NCBI RefSeq assembly: GCF_900104845.1
Contig: NZ_FNSR01000001.1
Span: 3,038,001-3,102,000, forward strand
From: Paraburkholderia caballeronis
Lineage (GTDB): Bacteria > Pseudomonadota > Gammaproteobacteria > Burkholderiales > Burkholderiaceae
Direction: 5' to 3'
Length of the DNA stretch: 64,000 nt
Positions 50,533 to 59,620 of the stretch are shown in pieces (position 1 is the stretch's first letter; each line of letters starts with the position of its first letter). Made by a program: the position numbers and the translations under genes. A model generated the notes under the pieces. That model made no database searches and had not been told where the DNA came from. It worked only from the letters and a program-made list of their open reading frames with translations.

Positions 50533-50805
50533 ATGGACATCAACAAGCAGATCGCGGCGCTCACGGCGTCCGAACTCCAGACCGCCGGCGCGAGCCAGGC
50601 CACCGCGATCGCGGTCAGCGTGCTGCTGCGCCACCTGAACTCGCCGGAACTGTCGAAGCTGCTGAACTCGGCGTTCGAGAATCACCAGGCCGTGATGCTG
50701 CAATCGCCGTGGCCGGAACAGATGTTGCAATCGTTCGAGGCAACGCGGCGCTTTCTCGAAGGCGCCGCGCAACCGCAACGCGCGGCGCCGCCGCAGGCGG
50801 AATGA
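50533..50805 (+). CDS. Conserved hypothetical protein
   Basis: A 90-residue mostly helical soluble protein (MDINKQIAALTASELQTAGA; AIAVSVLLRHLNSPELSKLL), with an Ala/Pro/Gln-rich tail. No domain is recognised. ATG 50533 is well placed 97 bases after mnmH. It may be cotranscribed with mnmH. Confidence 0.65.
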   Translation: MDINKQIAALTASELQTAGASQATAIAVSVLLRHLNSPELSKLLNSAFENHQAVMLQSPWPEQMLQSFEATRRFLEGAAQPQRAAPPQAE

Positions 50806-50975
50806 AAGGCCGGCCGGCGGAGGCGGCGCGCGAGGCGCCGGCAACGTCCGGCATCGTCGTGCGCGCGCGAATGTAGTTCTCGCGTGTAGCGCGTGCAGAA
50901 AGCGCAGCACGGGCGTCGGATCGCTGCTCAACCACGCTGCTCAAGAACGCGGCCATGCAGCCGTAATCCTGTCTT

Positions 50976-51272
50976 ATGGATTCGAAGGTCCCACTTCCGC
51001 CCGGCGCGCTGGCGTCGAGCCTCATCGATCAGGAAATCGCGCACATCCGCCGCGTGATGCCGCTGTCGTTGAACGGCGATCTCGGCGGCCCGATCCTGCC
51101 CGCGCCGTACTGGCGTCAGCGGCTGTATCAGTTGCTCGACAGCGGGCTCGTCGGCAAGGGCCAGCTCGGCGAAATCGACAGCCTGTTGCTGCTGCTCGAC
51201 GACTTCGAGCGGCGCGCGGCCAACGCCGGCGCACCGCCGAAGTCGGCCGGCGGCTCGGCCGAAGGTCGCTGA
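50976..51272 (+). CDS. Conserved hypothetical protein
   Basis: A 98-residue soluble protein. The central block PYWRQRLYQLLDSGLVGKGQ LGEIDSLLLLLDDFE suggests a compact helical fold, and the C-terminus is Gly/Ala-rich. ATG 50976. No known family is recognised. It lies between a hypothetical gene and the Dcm methylase, all on the plus strand. Confidence 0.65.
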   Translation: MDSKVPLPPGALASSLIDQEIAHIRRVMPLSLNGDLGGPILPAPYWRQRLYQLLDSGLVGKGQLGEIDSLLLLLDDFERRAANAGAPPKSAGGSAEGR

Positions 51273-51433
51273 AGCGACGGGCGACCGGCCGCTGCGAAGC
51301 GGGCTGGCCGCGTGTCCTGATCTTTTCCGCGTGCGCTCGCCGCGCCGCGCGGGTTCCCGTTGCGTGCTCCCGCTGACCCGTTTTCCCGCTGCGCGTCGCG
51401 TTCGCTGCGAACGCGGGGCGGCGATCGGTCATA

Positions 51434-52771
51434 ATGTCCGCCAAAACACCCAGCGAGGATTCCGTGCCCACGGCCCAACCGACAGACCTGCTGAAGCAGG
51501 CACGCAAGCGTTTCACCCAGCGGCAGATTGCCGAGCACGTCGGCAAGGACGTGAAGACCGTGCGTCGCTGGGAAAAAGGCGAGACGCCCTGCCCCGCGAT
51601 GCTCGAACCCGCGCTGCGCGAACTGCTGCGGGTCGGCGGCGGCGCGGCGCGGCAGCCGGCGCGCTTTCGCTTCGTCGACCTGTTCGCCGGCATCGGCGGC
51701 ATCCGCATGGGCTTCGACGCGCACGGCGGCGAATGCGTGTTCACGAGCGAGTGGAACCCGTATTCGAAAAAGACCTATCTGGAGAACCACGGCGACGGGC
51801 ATCCGTTCGTCGGCGACATCACGGCGCTGCCGGCCGCCGACGTGCCGGACCACGACGTGCTGCTCGCCGGTTTTCCGTGCCAGCCGTTCTCGATCGCGGG
51901 CGTCAGCAAGAAAAACGCGCTCGGCCGCCCGCACGGCTTCGAATGCACGACCCAGGGGACGCTGTTCTTCGACGTCGCGCGGATCATCGCGGCAAAGCGC
52001 CCGGCCGCGTTCCTGCTCGAAAACGTGAAGAACCTGATGTCGCACGACCGCGGCCGCACGTTCGACGTGATCCTCCAGGTGCTGCGCGACGAACTCGGCT
52101 ACGACGTGCATTACCGCGTGATCGACGGGCGGCACTTCACGCCGCAGCATCGCGAGCGGATCATCATCGTCGGTTTTCGCGAGCCCGCGCCGTTCTCGTG
52201 GGACGACCTGCGGCTGCCGTCCGACGGCCCGAAACTCGGCGCGATCCTGCACCGCGCCGACGGCGGCGAGCCGCTGCTGCCGTGGGACGGCGACCGCTTC
52301 TTCGACCACGCGGCGCGCCGGGTGCAGCCGAAATACACGCTGACGCCGGGGCTGTGGACGTATCTCCAGCAATACGCCGACAAGCATCGCGCGGCCGGCA
52401 ACGGCTTCGGCTTCGGGCTCGCGTATCCGGACAGCGTCACGCGCACGCTGTCCGCGCGGTATCACAAGGACGGCTCCGAGATCCTCGTGCACCAGGGCGA
52501 CGGCTTGCGCCCGCGCCGCCTGACGCCGCGCGAATGCGCGCGGCTGATGGGCTTGCCGGACACGTTCCGGATCACCGTCAGCGACACGCAGGCATACCGG
52601 CAGTTCGGCAACAGCGTCGTGATGCCGGTGATGCGCGAGGTCGCGCGCACGATGGTCCCGCATCTGCTCGCGGCGACGCGGCGCGACGCGCGCGCCGATA
52701 CCGACCTCGCCCCCGCCCCTGTTACGACCGTCATCGCCGCTCCTCCGCAGCCGGCCGCGGAGACGGCCTGA
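51434..52771 (+). CDS. dcm: DNA (cytosine-5) methyltransferase, Dcm-like
   Basis: A 445-residue C5 methyltransferase. The N-terminal helix-turn-helix (RKRFTQRQIAEHVGKDVKTV RRWEKGETP, about 24-52) is like the Dcm N-terminal arm. Motif I is FVDLFAGIGGIRMGF, motif IV is AGFPCQPFSIAG with the catalytic Cys, motif VI is FLLENVKN, motif VIII is RIIIVGFRE, and motif X is QFGNSVVMPVM. The vsr gene follows by 18 bases, so CCWGG specificity is likely but inferred. No cognate restriction enzyme is adjacent. Confidence 0.93.
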   Translation: MSAKTPSEDSVPTAQPTDLLKQARKRFTQRQIAEHVGKDVKTVRRWEKGETPCPAMLEPALRELLRVGGGAARQPARFRFVDLFAGIGGIRMGFDAHGGECVFTSEWNPYSKKTYLENHGDGHPFVGDITALPAADVPDHDVLLAGFPCQPFSIAGVSKKNALGRPHGFECTTQGTLFFDVARIIAAKRPAAFLLENVKNLMSHDRGRTFDVILQVLRDELGYDVHYRVIDGRHFTPQHRERIIIVGFREPAPFSWDDLRLPSDGPKLGAILHRADGGEPLLPWDGDRFFDHAARRVQPKYTLTPGLWTYLQQYADKHRAAGNGFGFGLAYPDSVTRTLSARYHKDGSEILVHQGDGLRPRRLTPRECARLMGLPDTFRITVSDTQAYRQFGNSVVMPVMREVARTMVPHLLAATRRDARADTDLAPAPVTTVIAAPPQPAAETA

Positions 52772-52789
52772 CTTCGCGAGGCCCGCGCG

Positions 52790-53239
52790 ATGGTCGATGT
52801 CGTCGACGCCGCGACCCGCAGCCGGATGATGTCCGGCATTCGCGGCCGCAACACCAAACCCGAGATCCTGATCCGCAGCCTGCTGCACCGGCGCGGCTTC
52901 CGCTTCCGGATCGACGCGCGCGACCTGCCGGGCCGGCCCGACATCGTGCTGCCGCGCTATCGCGCGATCGTGTTCGTGCACGGCTGCTTCTGGCACGGCC
53001 ACAACTGCGCGCTGTTCAAATGGCCGCAGACGCGCGCCGAGTTCTGGCGCGAGAAGATCTCGCGCAACCGCACCAACGACGCCAGGGCGCTCGCCGCGCT
53101 GGCCGCGCGCGGCTGGCGCGTCGCGGTGATCTGGGAATGCGCGTTGCGCGGAGCGGATCGCGATCCGCAGGCGGTCGTCGAACGGCTCGACGCGTGGCTG
53201 AAGGACGGCGCGTCCGCGTGGTTCGAAGCGCGCGCGTGA
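52790..53239 (+). CDS. vsr: Very short patch repair endonuclease (Vsr)
   Basis: A 149-residue mismatch endonuclease that nicks at T:G mismatches formed by deamination of Dcm-methylated cytosine. The family core is present: SRMMSGIRGRNTKPEILIRS, LPGRPDIVLPRYRAIVFVHG CFWHGHNC (catalytic Asp and zinc-site residues), and FWREKISRN. It starts 18 bases after dcm, forming the usual repair pair. Confidence 0.96.
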   Translation: MVDVVDAATRSRMMSGIRGRNTKPEILIRSLLHRRGFRFRIDARDLPGRPDIVLPRYRAIVFVHGCFWHGHNCALFKWPQTRAEFWREKISRNRTNDARALAALAARGWRVAVIWECALRGADRDPQAVVERLDAWLKDGASAWFEARA

Positions 53240-53463
53240 CGCGCCGGCGGCCCGCGCGTGACTGCGCCCAAGCCGCGCGCGGCCCCCGCATGGCAGGTCC
53301 GGATTGCGTCGAGGATTGCGCGCGTCATGACGCACCTCATGCCGCGCGCCGGCCGGACACGCCCATTGGCCCACGCACGCGGTGATACACTCGATCGCTG
53401 ATCCCGCAGCGCCGCCGGGCGCGCCCGACCATCCCGAAGAACCATCCGCGACGGAGGCAACCG

Positions 53464-53967
53464 ATGGCTGATTTCCGACTGTGGTCCGACGACTTTCCGG
53501 GCAACGGCTTCATGCCGAAGGCCCAGGAATTCGACGACCGGGCCTTCGGCGTCGACGGCGACAACATCTCGCCGGCGCTGCAATGGGAAGCGCCGCCCGA
53601 CGACACGCAGAGCTTCGCGCTGACCGTCTACGACCCCGACGCGCCGACCGGCAGCGGCTTCTGGCACTGGGTCGTCGTGAACATTCCGCCCGACGTGCGC
53701 TCGCTCGCCCGCAACGCGGGCAAGGCCGACGGCAGCCTGCTGCCGCGCGGCGCGGTGCAACTGCGCAACGACTACGGGCTCGTCGGATTCGGCGGCGCCG
53801 CGCCGCCGCGAGGCGACCGGCCGCATCGCTACATCTTCCGCGTGCACGCGCTGAAGGTCGCGCAACTGCCGGTCACCGCGGACACGACGAACGCGATCGC
53901 ACGCTTCATGACGCATCTGAACGAACTCGACTCGACCACCTACGTCGGGCTGTACGAACTGAAGTGA
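53464..53967 (+). CDS. YbhB/YbcL family (PEBP-like) protein
   Basis: A 167-residue cytoplasmic member of the phosphatidylethanolamine-binding-protein/Raf-kinase-inhibitor-like family. The ligand-site motif is FALTVYDPDAPTGSGFWHWV VVNIP, and DRPHRYIFRVHAL is the second conserved block. No signal peptide is present. ATG 53464 has GGAGG nine bases upstream. The role of bacterial homologues is largely unknown. Confidence 0.9.
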   Translation: MADFRLWSDDFPGNGFMPKAQEFDDRAFGVDGDNISPALQWEAPPDDTQSFALTVYDPDAPTGSGFWHWVVVNIPPDVRSLARNAGKADGSLLPRGAVQLRNDYGLVGFGGAAPPRGDRPHRYIFRVHALKVAQLPVTADTTNAIARFMTHLNELDSTTYVGLYELK

Positions 53968-54198
53968 TCGATGAATTGATGGACGCAACCTCCCGCGAGC
54001 CGCCGCAGACGCGGTTCGCCGCGCGCCGGGCCGGCCAGCCGGCATAAACCGCGAACAGGCCCGGCGCGCGCAGAACAACAATCGAACGACATGGGACACG
54101 CGGCCTCCACGGAGCCGCGCACGAACGGACAACGACATCGGCCGCACCACCGCGCCACCACGCATCGGCATGGCGGCGCGTGGCCGGCTCCAGCAACG

Positions 54199-55608
54199 AT
54201 GCACACCTCAGCTTCCCCGGACACCTCCGCCCCTCCCGCCGGCGCCGCCGCCGACGCCGGCCTGCCGCTGCCGCAGCGGTATCACGCGATCGTCGTCGTC
54301 GCGCTCGGCGTCACGCTCGCGGTGCTCGACAGCGCGATCGCGAACGTCGCGCTGCCGACGATCGCGCGCCATCTGCGCGCGAGCGCGGCCGGCTCGATCT
54401 GGATCGTCAACGCGTACCAGTTGTCGGTGACGATCTCGCTGCTGCCGCTCGCGTCGCTCGGAGACCGCATCGGCTACCGCCGCGTGTATCTGGGCGGGCT
54501 CGCGCTGTTCACGCTCGCGTCGCTCGGCTGCGCGCTGTCCACGTCGCTGCCGATGCTCGCGCTCGCGCGGATGATCCAGGGCCTCGGCGCGGCCGGGGTG
54601 ATGAGCGTGAACACCGCGCTCGTACGGATGATCTACCCGCGCCAGCACCTCGGACGCGGCGTCGCGATCAACGCGATGGTCGTCGCGATCGCGTCGGCGC
54701 TCGGGCCGACGATCGCGTCCGGCGTGCTGTCGGTCGCGTCGTGGCCCTGGCTGTTCGCGGTCAACGTGCCGATCGGCGTCGCGGCGTTCGCGCTCGGCGT
54801 GCGCGCGCTGCCGGTCAATCCGCCGCATCGCGCGCCGTACGACTACCTGAGCGCGGTGATGAACGCGCTCGTGTTCGGCCTCGTGATCTTCGCGGTGGAC
54901 GGCCTCGGCCACGGCGAGCGGCGCGCGCTCGTCGCGGGCGAACTGATCGCGGCGGCCGTGATCGGCTGGTTCTTCGTGCGCCGCCAGTTGACGCAGCCCG
55001 CGCCGCTGCTGCCGGTCGATCTGCTGCGGATTCCGGTGTTCGCGCTGTCGATCGGCACGTCGGTGTGCTCGTTCTGCGCGCAGATGCTCGCGTTCGTGTC
55101 GCTGCCGTTCCTGTTGCAGGAGACGCTCGGACTGTCGCAGGTGCAGACCGGCCTGCTGATGACGCCGTGGCCGCTCGTGATCGTCGGCGCGGCGCCGCTC
55201 GCGGGCGTGCTGTCGGACCGCTACCCGGCCGGGATGCTCGGCGGCATCGGGCTGACGCTGTTCGCGGCGGGGCTGCTGTCGCTCGCGACGCTCGGCGCGA
55301 ACCCGACCGCGTTCGACATCTGCTGGCGGATGGCGCTGTGCGGCGCGGGCTTCGGCACGTTCCAGTCGCCGAACAACCGGCAGATGCTGTCGGCCGCGCC
55401 GCGCGAGCGCAGCGGCGGCGCGAGCGGGATGCTCGGCACCGCGCGGCTCACCGGGCAGACGCTCGGCGCGGCGTTCGTCGCGCTGATCTTCGGCGTCGCG
55501 CCGCAGCACGGGCCGACGATCGCGCTGTATCTCGCGGCGGCGTTCGCGATCGTCGCGGCGGTGGTCAGCATGATGCGGCTGATGCCTGGGAGCGTGGCGC
55601 GCGCGTAG
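54199..55608 (+). CDS. MFS multidrug/metabolite transporter, DHA2 (EmrB/QacA) type
   Basis: A 469-residue inner-membrane proton antiporter with about 13-14 helices. Motif D1-like LAVLDSAIANVALPTIARHL sits in helix 1, motif A is GDRIGYRRVYLGGLALF, and the motif C region is around ALGPTIASGVLSVASWPWLF AVNVPIG. ATG 54199 is chosen. The frame is open 36 codons upstream, but those are His/Arg-rich and unlike a transporter N-terminus. A strong bidirectional terminator follows at 55812. The substrate is unknown. Confidence 0.88.
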   Translation: MHTSASPDTSAPPAGAAADAGLPLPQRYHAIVVVALGVTLAVLDSAIANVALPTIARHLRASAAGSIWIVNAYQLSVTISLLPLASLGDRIGYRRVYLGGLALFTLASLGCALSTSLPMLALARMIQGLGAAGVMSVNTALVRMIYPRQHLGRGVAINAMVVAIASALGPTIASGVLSVASWPWLFAVNVPIGVAAFALGVRALPVNPPHRAPYDYLSAVMNALVFGLVIFAVDGLGHGERRALVAGELIAAAVIGWFFVRRQLTQPAPLLPVDLLRIPVFALSIGTSVCSFCAQMLAFVSLPFLLQETLGLSQVQTGLLMTPWPLVIVGAAPLAGVLSDRYPAGMLGGIGLTLFAAGLLSLATLGANPTAFDICWRMALCGAGFGTFQSPNNRQMLSAAPRERSGGASGMLGTARLTGQTLGAAFVALIFGVAPQHGPTIALYLAAAFAIVAAVVSMMRLMPGSVARA

Positions 55609-55925
55609 GGGTAAGCGCGTGGAAAAGCTCGGCGCTCGAAGGGGGTCGCTGGGCGGGCGCGATGCGATTGCGTGGAGGTTCAACGGCGGACGGTGCGGCG
55701 CGCGGCGGCGGTGCTGACCGCGCAGTGAACCGACGTGATTGAAGAACCCATCGCTGCATAACGGCTCACAACGGCAGCGCCCGTCGATCAAGCCCTCGCG
55801 CGACGGTAAACGCAAACGCGGCGGCCTTTGGGCCGCCGCGTTTGCTTGCAGACCAGAGGCAACCGGCCCGCGCGCTTACCGGACGTCGCTCGATACGACG
55901 ACACTCCAGAAGCGCATCGCCACCG
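55609..55925. other. Convergent intergenic region
   Basis: 317 bases between the ends of the DHA2 exporter and otsA genes. Apart from the hairpin at 55812-55845 I see no coding or RNA feature. Confidence 0.6.
55812..55845. terminator. Bidirectional intrinsic terminator
   Basis: A perfect 15-bp stem GCAAACGCGGCGGCC (55812-55826) pairs with 55831-55845 over loop TTTG. The end of the stem gives TTTG on both strands. It lies between two convergent genes and would serve both. Confidence 0.8.
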
Positions 55926-57350
55926 TCACGCCGCCTTCGCCTGCACGAGCTTCGCGGCCTTCGCCGTCACCGACGCCGCGGTCGCGACGCTGCGCAGATC
56001 CGCGAGGAACGTATCGCGCCACACCGACAGATTGTTCTCGCGCAACGACGCCATCATGTCCGCGTGCCGCGCCTGGCGCTCGGCGAGCGGCATCGACAGC
56101 GCGCGCTCCAGCGCCTCGGCCGTCTGCGACAGATCGTACGGATTCACGACGAGCGCACCCGGCAACTGCTCGGCCGCGCCCGCGAATTGCGACAGCACCA
56201 GCACGCCCGGGTCCGCCGGGTCCTGCGACGCGACGTATTCCTTCGCGACGAGGTTCATCCCGTCGCGCAGCGGCGTCACGTAACCGACCTGGGACAGCCG
56301 GAACAGCCCCATCAGCAGATTGCGTTCGTACTTGCGGTTCAGGTACTGGATCGGCGTCCAGTCGAGCTGCGCGAAGCGGCCGTTGATGCGGCCCGCCTCG
56401 CCTTCGAGGTTGCGGCGGATCGTCTGGTACGTCTGCACGTCGGAGCGGGTCGGCGGCGCGATCTGCAGCAGCGACACGCGGCCATGCCAGCCCGGCCCGT
56501 TCTGCAACAGCCGCTCGAACGCCTGGAAACGCTCGGCGAGCCCCTTCGAATAATCGAGCCGGTCGACGCTCATGATCAGCTTGCGGCCGCGCATCGCTTC
56601 GCGCAGGCTGCGGACTGCCTTGCGGTCGCTGTACTGCGCGGCGGCCTTCGCAATTGCGTCCGGATAGATGCCGATCGGATAGGTGCCGACCTTCAGGAAA
56701 CGGTCGAACGCGTGGACCATGCCGTCCTCGCTCGACGTGCCGTGGCCGCCGCGCTCGATGTAGTCGAGGAACGCCTGGCGGTCCGCGTCGGTCTGGAAGC
56801 CGACCACGTCGTAATGGCACATGAACTTGATCAGTTCTTCGTGCGGCGGCACCGAGCGCAGCACTTCCGGCACCGGAAACGGAATGTGCAGGAAAAAACC
56901 GATCGGATTCTTGACGCCCAGATCGCGCAGGCAGCGCGCGAACGGCAGCAGGTGATAGTCGTGAACCCAGATGATGTCGTCGGGCTGGATCAGCGGCTTC
57001 AACTGGCGCGCGAGCGTCACGTTCACGCGCAGATAACCGCCGTACTCCTGGCGCTCGTAGCGCGCGAGGTCGTTGCGGTAATGGAAGGTCGGCCACAGCG
57101 TGGTGTTCGAGAAGCCGCGATAGTACTGGTCGTAGTCGCGCCGGGTCAGACCCACCGTCGCGTACGTGACGCTGCCCTGCTGCTCGATCACCGGCGCGGT
57201 CGGCTCCGAAACGGTCTCGCCGCTCCAGCCGAACCACACGCCACCCGTTTCCTTCAGCGCGTCCAGCACGCCGATCGCAAGGCCGCCCGCGGCCGGCCGG
57301 CCTTCCTGGGTCGGCGCTACGCGATTCGATACCACGATCAGTCTGCCCAT
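55926..57350 (-). CDS. otsA: Trehalose-6-phosphate synthase (OtsA)
   Basis: A 474-residue GT20 glycosyltransferase joining UDP-glucose and glucose-6-phosphate, the first step of osmoprotectant trehalose synthesis. The N-loop is LIVVSNRVAPTQ, the catalytic loop is DIIWVHDYHLLPFARCL, and the UDP-glucose-side motifs are KLIMSVDRLDYSKGL and TPLRDGMNLVAKEYVA. ATG 57350 has AGGAGG nine bases upstream. No trehalose-phosphatase (otsB) is adjacent. Confidence 0.95.
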   Translation of the reverse strand: MGRLIVVSNRVAPTQEGRPAAGGLAIGVLDALKETGGVWFGWSGETVSEPTAPVIEQQGSVTYATVGLTRRDYDQYYRGFSNTTLWPTFHYRNDLARYERQEYGGYLRVNVTLARQLKPLIQPDDIIWVHDYHLLPFARCLRDLGVKNPIGFFLHIPFPVPEVLRSVPPHEELIKFMCHYDVVGFQTDADRQAFLDYIERGGHGTSSEDGMVHAFDRFLKVGTYPIGIYPDAIAKAAAQYSDRKAVRSLREAMRGRKLIMSVDRLDYSKGLAERFQAFERLLQNGPGWHGRVSLLQIAPPTRSDVQTYQTIRRNLEGEAGRINGRFAQLDWTPIQYLNRKYERNLLMGLFRLSQVGYVTPLRDGMNLVAKEYVASQDPADPGVLVLSQFAGAAEQLPGALVVNPYDLSQTAEALERALSMPLAERQARHADMMASLRENNLSVWRDTFLADLRSVATAASVTAKAAKLVQAKAA

Positions 57351-57529
57351 GCGGCTATACCTCCTGTTTCGTTGCGTAGGGACGTTGCCGATTCGTTGTA
57401 TGCAAGACCCATGCCTTGCGGATACCGGCACGCGGCGACCGCGCGCGACCGCCTCCGCACGGACAGCCGTGTCCGCGTCCCTTCGCACTGCCTGTTATCG
57501 ACGCCGGGCCGCCTGCCGGCGGCCGCGAT

Positions 57530-57751
57530 TCACGCGTCCTGTTCGGACCCCAGGTCTCGCTGGTAATCGAGCCCTTCCGCCCGCGCACCGCCCTGGTTGT
57601 GCTCGCCATCCGGCGGAATGCCCGGCGCCGGGCGATTCTGCGCGGCCGGATCGGGCGCGACCGGCGGCGGGCCGCCCGCCTTCTGGTCGCCGTCGCGCGG
57701 ACCGCGCTTGCCCGAATGACGCGCCGAGCGGCGCAATGCAGGGTGTCTCAT
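57530..57751 (-). CDS. Small basic/proline-rich hypothetical protein
   Basis: A 73-residue low-complexity, hydrophilic protein (HPALRRSARHSGKRGPRDGD; PPPVAPDPAAQNRPAPG; ending DLGSEQDA). Disorder is likely. ATG 57751 has GGAGGGAGCG directly upstream, which supports translation. It lies between otsA and another Pro-rich small gene, all minus strand. No family is recognised. Confidence 0.65.
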   Translation of the reverse strand: MRHPALRRSARHSGKRGPRDGDQKAGGPPPVAPDPAAQNRPAPGIPPDGEHNQGGARAEGLDYQRDLGSEQDA

Positions 57752-57812
57752 CTCGCTCCCTCCAAGGGGAAGGCCGCTGCCGCGCGTCGAAGCGCAGCGG
57801 CGTTTGAATAGT

Positions 57813-58085
57813 CTAGGTGTTCGATGCGCCAAAATGCCGGTAAAAACTGCGACCGCTTTGTAACAAGTACATAAAATGTGTGAACACGGAGCGGCGTGGG
57901 TCCGCAAGTTGCACGCTGCGGCGCGCCACCGAGCGCGGCACTTCGCCCGGCTCGGGCGGGGGATCGCCGATCGGCGGCGCGTCGGGCTCGCCGGGTTCGT
58001 TCGGTGGGGGATCGTCGGGTTGCGGGGTATGCGCGCGCCACACGCGCAGGCGGTCGGCGGCGTCGGTCGTTCTGCAGAGCGGCAT
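57813..58085 (-). CDS. Small proline-rich hypothetical protein
   Basis: A 90-residue protein with a proline/glutamate-rich middle (PQPDDPPPNEPGEPDAPPIG DPPPEPGEVPR) and a more ordered C-terminus (FTHFMYLLQSGRSFYRHFG). ATG 58085 is preceded by GAGGAGCCTCAG, a good ribosome site. It lies downstream of the sigma-54 response regulator on the same strand. Role unknown; an extracytoplasmic signal is not evident. Confidence 0.6.
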   Translation of the reverse strand: MPLCRTTDAADRLRVWRAHTPQPDDPPPNEPGEPDAPPIGDPPPEPGEVPRSVARRSVQLADPRRSVFTHFMYLLQSGRSFYRHFGASNT

Positions 58086-58228
58086 CTGAGGCTCCTCGTT
58101 GCGTCCATGCCTGCAACGCGCAAACGCTGTACCGCAGCCGCCGGGCGCGCGCAGCGGCGCTCCGGTCCGATCGCGCGCGGCAGCCTGCCGGCCCGCCGCG
58201 CCCGTCCGCTTCTCTTTGCGCGAACGCG

Positions 58229-59620
58229 CTACGCGCTCGCGCGCGACTCCGGATGATCCGGCGCGCCGCTCTTGCCCGACTCGTTGCCGTACTCGACGAG
58301 CCGGTTGTACAGCGTCTTGAGGCTGATGCCGAGGATCTCGGCCGCGCGCGTCTTCACGCCGCCGCACTGCTCCAGCGTCGCGAGGATCAACTGGCGGTCG
58401 GCGTCCGCGAGCGAGGTGCCGAACGGAATCGTCACCGCATTGCCGGCTGCCGGCTTCGACAGCGAAATCTGCATCGGCACCGTCGCGGTCAGGTCGGAGT
58501 CGGTGCCCGACATGATGTGCGCGCGCTGCACGTAGTTCTTCAGCTCGCGCACGTTGCCGGGCCACGGATACGTGAGCAGCATCTCGTGCACGGCCGGCGG
58601 GAACTGCTTGCGCGTGCCGTGCCGTTCGTTCAGTTCGTCGAGGAACGCCTGTGCGAGCAGTTCGACGTCCTTGCCGCGCTCGCGCAGCGGCGGCAGGCTG
58701 ATCGGGAACACGTTCAGCCGGTGATACAGGTCGAGCCGCAGCTTGCCGTCGGCGACGGCCTGTTCCGGATCGCGGTTCGTCGCCGCGATCAGCCGCACGT
58801 CGGTCTCGAATTCCTTCGTCGTGCCGACGCGCATGAACATGCCGGTTTCGAGCACGCGCAGCAGCTTCACCTGCAGCTCGATCGGCATTTCCGTGATTTC
58901 GTCGAGAAACAGCGTGCCGCCGTTCGCGCGCTCGAAATAGCCCTTGTGCTGGCGGTCCGCGCCGGTGAACGAGCCGCGCTCGTGGCCGAACATCTCCGAC
59001 TCGATCAGGTTCGGCGAGATCGCGCCGCAGTTCACGGCGAGGAATTCGTGCTTGCGGCGCAGGCTCAACTGATGAACCGTCTGCGCGGCGACTTCCTTGC
59101 CGGTGCCCGACTCGCCGACCAGCATCACCGATGCGGCCGTCGGCGCGACGCGGCTGATCTGGTCGTAGACCTCCTGCATCGCCGACGAATTGCCGAGCAT
59201 CAGCCCGAAGCGGCCCATGCGTCGCAATTCGCCGCGCAGCGTGCCGATTTCGGCCTTCAGGTCGCCCGCGCGCGGCATCCGGTTCAGGATCGCCTTCACG
59301 CGCTGCAGGTTGATCGGCTTCACCAGGTAGTCGGTCGCGCCCGACTTCAGCGCCTCGACGGCGGTTTCAACGGTCGCGTGACCGGTGATCACGACGACCT
59401 CGACGCCGGAGCGCGGATCGAGATCCTCGAACAGGTCCATGCCGCTGCCGTCCGGCAGCTTCAGGTCGGTGAAGACGACGTCGGGGGTCTGCCGCACGAG
59501 CTGGATGCGCGCCTCGCGCAGGTCGCCGGCAAGCGCGGTGGTCAACCCGTCGTTGCCCACCACCGCCGCCAGCGCCTCGCGGGTGCCCGCGTCGTCATCG
59601 ACAATCAATACATGTGGCAT
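58229..59620 (-). CDS. Sigma-54-dependent response regulator (NtrC family)
   Basis: A 463-residue activator. The receiver domain is at 1-115, with D8-D10 and phosphoacceptor D52 (FTDLKLPDGSG). The AAA+ domain is at about 140-375, with Walker A GESGTGKE at 169-176 and Walker B GGTLFLDEITEM. The sigma-54 contact loop is GSFTGA at 216-221 (consensus GAFTGA). The Fis-type HTH at the C-terminus is RAAEILGISLKTLYNRL. No histidine kinase gene is adjacent. It is related to the receiver-less activator at 60720, sharing a nearly identical C-terminal layout. Confidence 0.93.
   Translation of the reverse strand: MPHVLIVDDDAGTREALAAVVGNDGLTTALAGDLREARIQLVRQTPDVVFTDLKLPDGSGMDLFEDLDPRSGVEVVVITGHATVETAVEALKSGATDYLVKPINLQRVKAILNRMPRAGDLKAEIGTLRGELRRMGRFGLMLGNSSAMQEVYDQISRVAPTAASVMLVGESGTGKEVAAQTVHQLSLRRKHEFLAVNCGAISPNLIESEMFGHERGSFTGADRQHKGYFERANGGTLFLDEITEMPIELQVKLLRVLETGMFMRVGTTKEFETDVRLIAATNRDPEQAVADGKLRLDLYHRLNVFPISLPPLRERGKDVELLAQAFLDELNERHGTRKQFPPAVHEMLLTYPWPGNVRELKNYVQRAHIMSGTDSDLTATVPMQISLSKPAAGNAVTIPFGTSLADADRQLILATLEQCGGVKTRAAEILGISLKTLYNRLVEYGNESGKSGAPDHPESRASA

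Noticed and set aside
51434..53239. Type II restriction-modification system
   Set aside because: The second gene is Vsr, a mismatch repair nuclease, and no restriction endonuclease lies beside it.
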